DNA of 5,691 nt from Dietzia timorensis. Lineage in GTDB: Bacteria; Actinomycetota; Actinomycetes; Mycobacteriales; Mycobacteriaceae. Under the pieces are notes generated by a model. It had not been told where the DNA came from and searched no databases. It saw nothing but the letters and a program-made list of their open reading frames with translations. The stretch is from NCBI RefSeq assembly GCF_020742175.1, contig NZ_DYXM01000238.1, positions 1 to 5,691 on the forward strand, in the 5' to 3' direction. Of the stretch, positions 1-5,691 are shown piece after piece. Every line of letters begins with the position of its first letter. Position 1 is the stretch's first letter. A program made the translations under genes and the position numbers.

Positions 1-311
1 TTGTTCTTTTTCTTCGGCGGCTGTCCGCCCGGGCCATAGGGTCCACCAGGACCGCCCGGGCCATAGGGTCCGCCGGGCCCACCTGGCCCGAACCCCTGTG
101 GTCCCTGCGGCCCGCCGTAGGGGTACTGGCCGGGCCCCTGCGGGCCGCCGTGCTGCGGACCCTGCCCGCCCTGAAGTCCGTTCGGTCCCTGCTGATTCGG
201 AAACTGGCCGCCGGAAGGCGTTTGCCCCTGCTGCGGACCCTGCGGTCCTTGCGGATTGGGGCCTTGCGGCGTCGGACCCTGCGGCGATGAACCCTGTGTG
301 TTGTCAGTCAT
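1..311 (-). CDS. Pro/Gly/Gln-rich N-terminal region of an unidentified, probably membrane-linked protein (partial)
   Basis: The reading frame is open from an ATG at 311 to the left edge, giving about 103 residues with no stop; the rest of the gene lies outside the window. The protein begins MTDNTQGSSPQGP. It is built of PQGP/GPQG repeats, then GPGGPGGPY units, and ends at the edge in QPPKKKN. There is no signal peptide or folded domain in the visible part. A disordered Pro/Gly/Gln-rich tail closed by a run of lysines is common in actinobacterial proteins just before their first membrane helix, so a membrane protein with a cytoplasmic disordered tail is plausible, but no helix is visible here. 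A second in-frame ATG lies two codons upstream at 317 and has a weak GGA at good spacing, so either start could be used. It lies downstream of the kinase on the same strand, with an 85-bp gap that contains a hairpin, so it is probably transcribed separately. Function is unknown. Confidence 0.7.
   Translation of the reverse strand, partial: MTDNTQGSSPQGPTPQGPNPQGPQGPQQGQTPSGGQFPNQQGPNGLQGGQGPQHGGPQGPGQYPYGGPQGPQGFGPGGPGGPYGPGGPGGPYGPGGQPPKKKN
25..71. repeat. Tandem 27-bp coding repeat (two copies)
   Basis: The 20-bp string CCGCCCGGGCCATAGGGTCC occurs exactly at 25-44 and again at 52-71, a period of 27 bp. On the minus strand each period encodes nine residues of GPGGPGGPY type. A degenerate third unit follows at about 79-100. 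The identity at DNA level suggests recent duplication or slippage within the low-complexity region. Confidence 0.8.
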
Positions 312-319
312 GGTCATAA

Positions 320-337
320 GAGTCCACGACAGGACTC
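320..337 (-). promoter_or_regulatory. Short inverted repeat next to the start of the Pro/Gly-rich gene
   Basis: GAGTCC (320-325) and GGACTC (332-337) form perfect 6-bp arms around a 6-nt centre. The repeat ends 2 nt upstream of the ATG at 317 and 8 nt upstream of the ATG at 311. On the minus strand the downstream arm contains GGA, the only Shine-Dalgarno-like bases in front of this gene. In RNA the hairpin could hide the ribosome site; in DNA it could be an operator. Both roles are inferred from position alone. Confidence 0.3.
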
Positions 338-343
338 GTTGTT

Positions 344-386
344 CCCGGCAATTCCGAAATAATTTCATGCACTCGGAATAGCCGGG
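344..386 (-). terminator. Long hairpin just downstream of the dihydroxyacetone kinase stop
   Basis: Arms CCCGGCAATTCCGA (344-357) and TCGGAATAGCCGGG (373-386) are complementary over 14 bp with one mismatch, around a 15-nt A/T-rich loop. The hairpin begins 10 nt past the kinase stop codon. No U-tract follows on the minus strand, which fits the U-poor hairpin terminators proposed for high-GC actinobacteria. An operator or promoter for the downstream gene is the alternative, because the loop contains a second small palindrome (GAAATAATTTC, 356-366). Confidence 0.5.
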
Positions 387-396
387 GTTGACTTCG

Positions 397-2130
397 TTAC
401 CCGGTGAAATCGGCCGTGTTGCCGCTCCCGCCGAAAAGCCACGCCACGACGATCGCTCCGGGATCGGGCACGCCCTTCGCCGCGTCCCCGAGATAGGACG
501 CGCGCCCCTTCTTCGCCACCAATTCGCGCGTCGCGAGCGCGCCGTCCCGGGCGGCGTCGTAGCTCGCCGTCAGAACATCGTCGAAACCGTGGTCCGCGGA
601 CGCGGCCTCCCTGGCAGCTCGTGCGGCCGGCGCCAGCGCATCGACCAGCGTGTTGTCGCCCTCCTCGGCGCCACCCAGCGTCATGACGGCGGAGACCGCG
701 TTCTCGAGGCCCGTCGCGAAGGCGGTCGCGCTGAGCCCGGAGCCCACCGCATCGGTAAGGGACTGCGAGGCCTTCCCGAGTTCTCGGAACAGGGTGCCGA
801 ACACGGCGCCGGAGGTGCCGCCCGCGCGGACGAGCATCCGGTGGGACAGCGCGCCGAGCACGGCCGAATCGCTGCCGTGCAGCGGCAACTCGATGTCTCC
901 GAGTGCGGCGTGCATGTTGGCGCCGAAATCGCCGTCGCCGGCGAGCCGGTCCAGCTCGGTGAGATCGTCGACCGCGCCCTGCACGCGCCCGACGAAATCG
1001 CTGAGCCACGCGTTCTCCGAACCGCCCTCATGGTCGTGTGCCGCGGGAAGGTCCTCCTCGAACTCGATGCGGGCGGGGGCGAACTCGGCTTCGCCGCCGA
1101 GCACGCGCGGCCACGCGGGGGCGTCGGTGGGAGCGTCGAGAAGCGAGACGATGTCGTCGGTGGCGCGCGTCAGCGTGAGCGAAACCCCGGCCATGTTGAC
1201 CGACGTGACGTAGCTGCCGACCATCGATCGCCGAACGCGGATCCCGCGCTCGCCGAGAGCGCGAAGCACCTGCCCGAACACGAGGTGCAACTCGAGGTTC
1301 GTGGTCCCGCCGAGCCCATTGACCAGGCACACGACGTCGTCGCCGGTAGAAAGGTCGAGCGAGTCGGCGACGCCGTCGCGTAGCTTCGCGCAGAGCGTGC
1401 TCGCGTCGGTGAGCGTTTCCCGTGAAACACCGCGCTCGCCGTGGATGCCGACTCCGACCTCCATCTCGCCTTCGGGCAGATCGAAGGTGTCCCGTCCGCT
1501 GGTGGGCAGGTGCCCCGGCGCGAGCGCGGCCGCCATACTGCGCGAGTTCTCCGCTACAGATGTAGCGATGTCGGCAACGGCGTCGAGCGAATCGCCCCGC
1601 GCGGCCGCGGCGCCGGCGATCTTCTCCACGAGAATGGTCGCGCCGGTGCCGCGCCGCCCCGGCCCGTCCGAGCCGGGCTCGCCCTCGGTGGCGACGTCGT
1701 CGGCGACCACGACGGACCGCGTGTTCACGTCGGGCAGGGACTGGCGGGCCACCTGGAAGTTCATCACGTCGCCGGTGTAATTCTTCACGACATGCAGCAC
1801 GCCGGCGCCCTGGTCCGCCCAGCGTGTGGCCTCGGTGACCTGCACCGCATTAGGGGAGGTGAACATGTGGCCCGGGCACGCGGCGGCGAGCATCCCGGCG
1901 CCGATGAATCCGGCGTGCATCGGCTCGTGCCCGGAACCTCCGCCGGAGATCACGGCGACGGCGGGGGAGCCGGAATCGGTGACTACAGCCGAGGACCGGC
2001 CGATGAATCCGGCCTCGTGCCACTTGGCGTCGGGGTGGGCGGCGACGAACCCACCGAGCGCCTCGGCGAGGAAGTCGTCCGGCGAATTGCGGAAGCTGCG
2101 GATCGTTTCATTACGCGGGGAATCGGCCAT
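397..2130 (-). CDS. Dihydroxyacetone kinase family protein, fused DhaK-DhaL (ATP-dependent)
   Basis: This 577-residue protein is close to the usual length of single-chain ATP-dependent dihydroxyacetone kinases, which phosphorylate dihydroxyacetone to its phosphate in the cytoplasm. The N-terminal DhaK domain (about 10-335) has SGGGSGHEP with His68, VKNYTGD with Asp121, and GVGIHGE with His230, matching the histidine that binds substrate covalently in the family. The C-terminal DhaL domain (about 375-570) has ELDRLAGDGDFG, whose Asp394, Asp399 and Asp401 are the expected Mg-ATP ligands, then AGGTSGAVFGTL (436-447), GDNT (491-494, often GDKT) and GRASYLG (542-548). The fusion points to ATP rather than the PTS protein as phosphate donor. 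Actinobacterial relatives include erythrulose kinases, so the sugar cannot be fixed from sequence. I chose the ATG at 2130 because similarity begins soon after it and upstream residues do not resemble the family. No Shine-Dalgarno sequence is visible; a short-leader or leaderless mRNA is possible. Confidence 0.93.
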   Translation of the reverse strand: MADSPRNETIRSFRNSPDDFLAEALGGFVAAHPDAKWHEAGFIGRSSAVVTDSGSPAVAVISGGGSGHEPMHAGFIGAGMLAAACPGHMFTSPNAVQVTEATRWADQGAGVLHVVKNYTGDVMNFQVARQSLPDVNTRSVVVADDVATEGEPGSDGPGRRGTGATILVEKIAGAAAARGDSLDAVADIATSVAENSRSMAAALAPGHLPTSGRDTFDLPEGEMEVGVGIHGERGVSRETLTDASTLCAKLRDGVADSLDLSTGDDVVCLVNGLGGTTNLELHLVFGQVLRALGERGIRVRRSMVGSYVTSVNMAGVSLTLTRATDDIVSLLDAPTDAPAWPRVLGGEAEFAPARIEFEEDLPAAHDHEGGSENAWLSDFVGRVQGAVDDLTELDRLAGDGDFGANMHAALGDIELPLHGSDSAVLGALSHRMLVRAGGTSGAVFGTLFRELGKASQSLTDAVGSGLSATAFATGLENAVSAVMTLGGAEEGDNTLVDALAPAARAAREAASADHGFDDVLTASYDAARDGALATRELVAKKGRASYLGDAAKGVPDPGAIVVAWLFGGSGNTADFTG

Positions 2131-2140
2131 GGCGCCGAGG

Positions 2141-2146
2141 ATAATC
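2141..2146 (-). promoter_or_regulatory. Possible -10 element close to the kinase start
   Basis: On the minus strand GATTAT lies 10 nt upstream of the ATG at 2130. It matches four of six positions of TATAAT. Transcription from it would start within a few bases of the ATG, which would explain the lack of a Shine-Dalgarno sequence. No good -35 is visible at the right distance, so support is weak. Confidence 0.25.
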
Positions 2147-2210
2147 GTGTGCGCCACCGCGCGGAGACGAACTGCAGCTCGGCAGAAACAGGCACGCGCG
2201 AAATAACGAA

Positions 2211-2238
2211 AGGGACGTCCGCTTCGCGCGTCGTCCCT
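2211..2238. promoter_or_regulatory. Intergenic inverted repeat between the kinase and helR
   Basis: AGGGACG (2211-2217) and CGTCCCT (2232-2238) are perfect 7-bp arms. A smaller CGC-TTC-GCG hairpin (2220-2228) lies between them, and the left arm overlaps the 8-bp palindrome GGACGTCC (2213-2220). It sits 80 bp upstream of the kinase ATG in a divergent intergenic region, where an operator is plausible. No regulator is identified. Confidence 0.3.
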
Positions 2239-2266
2239 GTTCCCATTTAATAGTATGGCCCGCACA

Positions 2267-2285
2267 GGGGCTTGCCGCAAGGGCC
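2267..2285 (+). promoter_or_regulatory. Rifamycin-associated element (RAE)-like inverted repeat upstream of helR
   Basis: The 19-bp sequence GGGGCTTGCCGCAAGGGCC contains a perfect core palindrome, CTTGC-C-GCAAG (2271-2281). The RAE consensus, as I remember it, is GGGGCTTGCGGCAAGGCCC; this copy differs at two of 19 positions. RAEs lie before rifamycin-inactivating genes and helR in Streptomyces and other actinobacteria and are needed for rifamycin-induced expression. The element ends 65 bp before the helR ATG. TTGCCG inside it (2272-2277) could serve as a -35 hexamer 19 bp before the -10-like CACAAT. Confidence 0.82.
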
Positions 2286-2296
2286 TACACCTGCGC

Positions 2297-2302
2297 CACA
2301 AT
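2297..2302 (+). promoter_or_regulatory. Candidate -10 element for helR
   Basis: CACAAT matches four of six positions of TATAAT and lies 11 bp after the RAE-like element. Transcription would start near 2309 and give a leader of about 40 nt that includes the Shine-Dalgarno sequence. The paired -35 would be TTGCCG within the element at 19-bp spacing, slightly longer than ideal. The location is a prediction. Confidence 0.4.
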
Positions 2303-2335
2303 AGCTTCTCTCGCCCGCACCCCGTCTGCTATCTC

Positions 2336-2342
2336 GAGGGAG
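2336..2342 (+). promoter_or_regulatory. Shine-Dalgarno sequence that fixes the helR start
   Basis: GAGGGAG ends 8 nt before the ATG at 2351. It is the only strong ribosome-binding site near the 5' end of the frame, and it supports 2351 over the in-frame ATG at 2255, which lies upstream of the RAE-like element and has no such site. Confidence 0.75.
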
Positions 2343-2350
2343 CCGCCCCC

Positions 2351-4507
2351 ATGCCGCACACATATTTCGCCCTGCCCGAATCCAAATCCGCGAAGGCCGC
2401 ACCTGACCTCATCGCGGCCGATGACGCCCATTTCGCCCGCCTCGCCGACCGTCTGTCCCGCCGCATCGCCGAAGTCTCGGAGCGGCTGGACGAATTGCGC
2501 GCGTCCGGCGTCAGAGGTGGGCAAGCTGCACTCGAACGGGACCTGGAAGTCCACTCGATGACGGCGGAGCTCCGCATGCTCCGGCGGTTCGCGCTCGACC
2601 TGTGCCTCGGCCGGATTGTCGGCGAGGCGGGGGAGGAACCGGTGTATATCGGGCGTATCGGGCTCACGGACGCCGACGGGTCGCCGCTGCTCGTCGACTG
2701 GCGCGCACCCGCCGCGGAACCGTTTTTCGCGGCCACGCGTGCACAGCCGATGGGGGTGGCGGCGCGGCGCCGTTACCGCTGGAACCGCGGCCGCGTCGTC
2801 GACTACTGGGACGAGGTGTTCGGCGACCCGGGGGCCGGCGAGAGTGGCGATGCGGCGCTCGACGAGGACTCGGCGCTCATCGCCTCTTTGGGCGCCTCGC
2901 GCACGGAGAAAATGCGCGACGTGCTCGGCACGATCCAGGCGGACCAGGACGAGATCATCCGCGCGTCCTCACGGGGTCCGCTCGTCGTCGATGGCGGACC
3001 GGGCACGGGTAAGACCGTCGTCGCGCTGCACCGTGCCGCGTACCTGCTTTACGCAGACCCGCAGGTAGAGGCCTCGCGCGGCGGCGTACTCATCGTCGGA
3101 CCGCACCGGCCCTACCTCGCATATGTCGCCGATGTGCTGCCGAGCCTCGGCGAGGAGGGTGTGCTCACGTGCACTCTTTCGGACCTCGTGCCCGAGGGCG
3201 AGCACGCGCAGCCCGAGGCCGATCCGCGGGTGGCGCAGATAAAGTCCTCGGCGCGCTGGCGCGAGGCGATCGATCGCGGTGTGCGCTTCTACGAGGAGGC
3301 GCCGACGGAGAAGCTCACCCTCGAATCGGCGGGCGGCGATGTGCGGGTCACGGCCCGCGATTGGGCAGATGCCTTCGACTCCTATGACATCGGAGCCCCG
3401 CACAACGAGGCCCGCTCGCAGGTGTGGGACGCACTCGTCGAACGCCTGGCGAAAAAGGGGAATGACGCCGGACGAGAGTTCGAGCTCGTGTCGGCCGAGT
3501 ATGCGCGCTCGGAGGACCTGCGCCGGATCTTCAACCACGCCTGGCCGAGCCTGGACCCGACAAACGTAGTGGAGGACATGTTCTCGGTGCCCGCGTACCT
3601 GAGGTTGTGTGCACCGTGGCTTTCTCGGGAGGAGGTGGCGCTGCTGCAGAGGGAGAATCCGCGGGAGTGGACGCGTGAAGATCTTCCGCTCCTCGATGCC
3701 GCACGTGCGCGGGTCGGGGACCCGGGCGCCGAGCGTCGACGTCGCGAGCGCGAAGCCGCCGACAGGGCACAGCGAGCCGAGATGGAGAAGGTCGTCGACG
3801 AGTTGATGGATGCCGACGATTCGGAGCTGGGGTTGATGAAATCGCTGCGCCACGGCGATCTGCGCGATGCGCTCGTCGACCAGGCCGCGCTTCCGGTCGA
3901 GCGCCGCAACCGGATGGATGGGCCGTTCTCGCACGTGATCGTCGACGAGGCGCAAGAGCTTTCGGACGCAGAGTGGCAGGTGCTGCTGCAGCGATGCCCC
4001 TCGCGGAGCTTCACGGTGGTCGGCGACCGCGCGCAGGCCAGGGCAGGTTTCGCCGAGACCTGGGCGGAACGGCTCGACCGCGTGGGGCTGCGTGACGCGC
4101 GCACGGCGTCGCTGAAGTTCAACTACCGCACGCCGTCAGAGGTGATGAACGAGGCGGCGCCGGTGATCCGCGCGACCCTGCCCGATGCGAACGTGCCCGA
4201 GTCGGTGCGCTCGAGCGGTATCCCGGTGCGCCGTGGCTCCGTCGCAGAGGGGAGGGAGATTCTTGCGGATTGGCTCCGAGAGAACGACGAGGGGGTGGCC
4301 TGTGTCATCGGTGCGACAGATGTCGAGACGTCGTTCGCCGCGGACACGCCGCGCGTGAGCGTGCTCGATCCGGTCAGCGCGAAGGGGCTCGAGTTCGACC
4401 TCGTTGTACTCGTGCGGCCGGGGGAGTTCGGTGAAGGCGTCGCGGGCGCTGTGGACCGATATGTCGCGATGACGCGTTCGACCCAGCAGTTGGTGATTCT
4501 CGACTAG
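2351..4507 (+). CDS. helR: HelR, RNA polymerase-recycling motor ATPase (HelD family), rifamycin protection
   Basis: This 718-residue protein is full length for actinobacterial HelR/HelD. These superfamily-1 helicase-like ATPases bind RNA polymerase, not DNA duplexes, and remove stalled enzyme; HelR also displaces bound rifamycin. The N-terminal helical region (about 20-80) looks like the HelD coiled coil that enters the secondary channel. It is followed by the conserved YIGRIGL (99-105) and LLVDWRAPAAEPFFAAT (113-129). Motor motifs are complete: Gln residues in TIQADQD (194-200), Walker A GGPGTGKT (215-222), Walker B VIVDEAQEL (529-537), VVGDRAQ (556-562), FNYRTP (590-595), SAKGLEFD (676-683) and VAMTRS (705-710, with the likely arginine finger Arg709). 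Residues 240-450 would be the clamp-opening domain. The charged segment at 455-500, with its acidic DADDSELG (487-494), may be the primary-channel loop that reaches the active site. An RAE-like element upstream supports HelR over housekeeping HelD. It stands alone, divergent from the kinase. Confidence 0.92.
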   Translation: MPHTYFALPESKSAKAAPDLIAADDAHFARLADRLSRRIAEVSERLDELRASGVRGGQAALERDLEVHSMTAELRMLRRFALDLCLGRIVGEAGEEPVYIGRIGLTDADGSPLLVDWRAPAAEPFFAATRAQPMGVAARRRYRWNRGRVVDYWDEVFGDPGAGESGDAALDEDSALIASLGASRTEKMRDVLGTIQADQDEIIRASSRGPLVVDGGPGTGKTVVALHRAAYLLYADPQVEASRGGVLIVGPHRPYLAYVADVLPSLGEEGVLTCTLSDLVPEGEHAQPEADPRVAQIKSSARWREAIDRGVRFYEEAPTEKLTLESAGGDVRVTARDWADAFDSYDIGAPHNEARSQVWDALVERLAKKGNDAGREFELVSAEYARSEDLRRIFNHAWPSLDPTNVVEDMFSVPAYLRLCAPWLSREEVALLQRENPREWTREDLPLLDAARARVGDPGAERRRREREAADRAQRAEMEKVVDELMDADDSELGLMKSLRHGDLRDALVDQAALPVERRNRMDGPFSHVIVDEAQELSDAEWQVLLQRCPSRSFTVVGDRAQARAGFAETWAERLDRVGLRDARTASLKFNYRTPSEVMNEAAPVIRATLPDANVPESVRSSGIPVRRGSVAEGREILADWLRENDEGVACVIGATDVETSFAADTPRVSVLDPVSAKGLEFDLVVLVRPGEFGEGVAGAVDRYVAMTRSTQQLVILD

Positions 4508-4521
4508 CTCGAACGAGCGCG

Positions 4522-5691
4522 TTAGAAGCCGGCCGTGAGAATGTCTTCCACGATCGAGACAGCGGTGGAGGCTCCGGGTGAGGCGCCGAGCACGCCGACG
4601 AGGGATCCGTCTGATGAGCGGACTACTTCCGTGCCGAATTGGAGCTCGCCTCGTTGCGCGGTGCCGGGCTTGACGATCTGGGCGCGCTGGCCCGCGGTGC
4701 GCATCGTCCACCCATCGATGTCTGCGGTCGGAGCAAATTCCCTCAGATGGTCTTGCTTGGCCTTTGAGCTGGCGAAAGCCTCTTTGGCAAGCAGTGAGAC
4801 GAGCGGGACGTTATGCGCTGCCATCGACGCCAGAGTCGTGAGATTGTGGGGGCGCAACGAGCGCGCGGCGTCCCACCAATGGCCGTGCAGGAGAAAGCGT
4901 GGGCTCGTTCCTGCGAAGGGTCCGAACAACACGGCAGGCGCGCCTTCGATGACGCGCGCATCCAGGTGCGGCATGGACATCGGCGGCGCTCCGACCGGCG
5001 CCTTTCCATATACCTTCGCGTGATGCTTGGTGACGACGGAATCCTCCGACGAGTACAGGAACTTACCGCTCACGGGCAGGAGCCCGTAGCCGCGAACCTG
5101 GGGCAGGCCCGCCGACTGGAGAAGCGGCAAGGTCCAGCCCCCGGCGCCGACGAAGATCCGCCGAGCGCGGATCGTGCCGACCGCCTCCCCGTCCTGCGAG
5201 GAGCGAAGGGTCGCTCGCCACGACTGTGCTGCGTCCGACGTCAGACGTGTGACTTCCGTTCCGGTGAGGATGGTGGCCCCGCGCCGCTTGGCTGAGTCGA
5301 ACAGCTGGCGGGTAAGTGTGCCGAAGTCCACGTCGTAGCCGCCGGGATGCCATGTGGCCGCGATTGGGCCGGCGGCGCGGCCCTCGGTGAGGAGCGGGGC
5401 CCATTCGGCAATGCGGTCGCGGTCGGTGCTGAACTCGAGATCTTCGAAGCCGGGAAGACCGCGAAGCGCTGCGTGGCGTTTGCGGAGGAAGGTCGAGTCT
5501 TGTTCTCCGATCACGAAAGACATGTGCGGGACCGGGGTGAGGAAGCTGTCCAGCGACCCGAGAATGCCTTCTTTTGACCAGTGTTTCCAGGCGGCGAGGT
5601 TGTCGGCAAACTGACGGTTCATCGTCTCGGCCTTGCGGGTGTCGATCTCGCCGGTAGGGAGTTCGGGCGTGTAATTGAGCTCGCACAACCC
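4522..5691 (-). CDS. mqo: Malate:quinone oxidoreductase (5'-partial, short C-terminus)
   Basis: The frame is open to the right edge and gives 389 residues, beginning GLCELNYTPE. That motif sits about 70 residues into known Mqo proteins, so the N-terminal FAD-binding glycine motif lies outside the window. Mqo is a peripheral membrane FAD enzyme that oxidises malate to oxaloacetate and passes electrons to quinone, joining the TCA cycle to respiration. Visible family signatures are PVPHMSFV (53-60), FVGAGGWTLPLLQSAGLPQV (180-199), LLPVSGKFL (204-212), AKVYGKAPVGAPPMSMPHLD (225-244), LFGPFAG (255-261), TAGQRAQIVKPG (332-343), LQFGTEVV (350-357) and LGASPGASTA (368-377). The protein stops only 12 residues after that last motif, while relatives that I recall, from E. 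coli and C. glutamicum, continue for 40 or more residues. The TTG at 5686-5688 is an internal leucine codon, not a start. The gene converges on helR. It may be a shorter natural variant or a damaged or second copy. Confidence 0.92.
   Translation of the reverse strand, partial: GLCELNYTPELPTGEIDTRKAETMNRQFADNLAAWKHWSKEGILGSLDSFLTPVPHMSFVIGEQDSTFLRKRHAALRGLPGFEDLEFSTDRDRIAEWAPLLTEGRAAGPIAATWHPGGYDVDFGTLTRQLFDSAKRRGATILTGTEVTRLTSDAAQSWRATLRSSQDGEAVGTIRARRIFVGAGGWTLPLLQSAGLPQVRGYGLLPVSGKFLYSSEDSVVTKHHAKVYGKAPVGAPPMSMPHLDARVIEGAPAVLFGPFAGTSPRFLLHGHWWDAARSLRPHNLTTLASMAAHNVPLVSLLAKEAFASSKAKQDHLREFAPTADIDGWTMRTAGQRAQIVKPGTAQRGELQFGTEVVRSSDGSLVGVLGASPGASTAVSIVEDILTAGF

Noticed and set aside
1..311. 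Collagen-like protein
   Set aside because: Gly does not recur strictly at every third position over a long stretch; the region mixes PQGP, GQ and GPGG units and is better described as disordered low complexity.
388..1383. Long plus-strand open frame (331 codons) opposite the kinase
   Set aside because: It is antisense to a clearly recognised DhaK-DhaL protein, is arginine/alanine-rich without family motifs, and is expected from high-GC codon bias.
2131..2301. 57-residue upstream extension of the kinase
   Set aside because: The extra residues are Arg/Cys-rich and unlike any DhaK N-terminus; the extension would run across the inverted repeat and into the RAE-like element.
2255..2350. 32-residue N-terminal extension of HelR from the ATG at 2255
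   Set aside because: It would place the RAE-like element and candidate -10 within the coding region, has no Shine-Dalgarno sequence, and its residues do not resemble HelR, whereas GAGGGAG precedes the ATG at 2351.
2969..3955. Long minus-strand open frame (328 codons) opposite helR
   Set aside because: It overlaps the HelR motor domain, has no recognisable domain or ribosome site, and is a codon-bias shadow.
4507..4518. GCTCGAACGAGC between the convergent stops as a bidirectional terminator
   Set aside because: Only four base pairs can form around a tetraloop, and no U-tract is present on either strand.
5686..5688. TTG as the start of Mqo
   Set aside because: It is the leucine of the internal family motif GLCELNYTPE; the frame stays open to the window edge.
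1..5691. CRISPR array, tRNA, rRNA, insertion sequence or prophage
   Set aside because: No regularly spaced repeats with spacers, no cloverleaf or rRNA signature, and no transposase or phage-like protein were seen.

Overview
The window is high-GC DNA, with strong G/C bias at third codon positions and long antisense shadow frames. It carries three gene families typical of Actinomycetota: a fused ATP-dependent dihydroxyacetone kinase, a HelD/HelR-type RNA polymerase-recycling ATPase, and a malate:quinone oxidoreductase. I place it in an actinobacterium and do not go to genus from sequence alone.

Layout. Positions 1-311 (minus) hold the start of a Pro/Gly/Gln-rich protein that runs off the left edge. 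Positions 397-2130 (minus) hold a complete two-domain dihydroxyacetone kinase (DhaK then DhaL). The 85 bp between these two genes contains a long hairpin just after the kinase stop and a shorter inverted repeat next to the start of the Pro/Gly-rich gene. Positions 2131-2350 are a divergent intergenic region. Positions 2351-4507 (plus) encode a complete 718-residue HelR-type ATPase. Positions 4522-5691 (minus) encode a malate:quinone oxidoreductase that lacks its N-terminus at the window edge. It converges on helR with only 14 bp between the stop codons.

The main point of interest is upstream of helR. A 19-bp near-palindrome at 2267-2285 closely matches, from memory, the rifamycin-associated element (RAE) found before rifamycin-resistance genes in actinobacteria. 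A -10-like hexamer and a strong Shine-Dalgarno sequence follow it. Together with an ATPase that has all its helicase motifs, this predicts a rifamycin-inducible RNA polymerase protection unit of one gene. The kinase and Mqo are ordinary central-carbon genes (triose or tetrulose phosphorylation, and malate oxidation into the quinone pool). Nothing in the window ties them functionally to HelR beyond sharing the divergent promoter region (kinase) or abutting it (Mqo).
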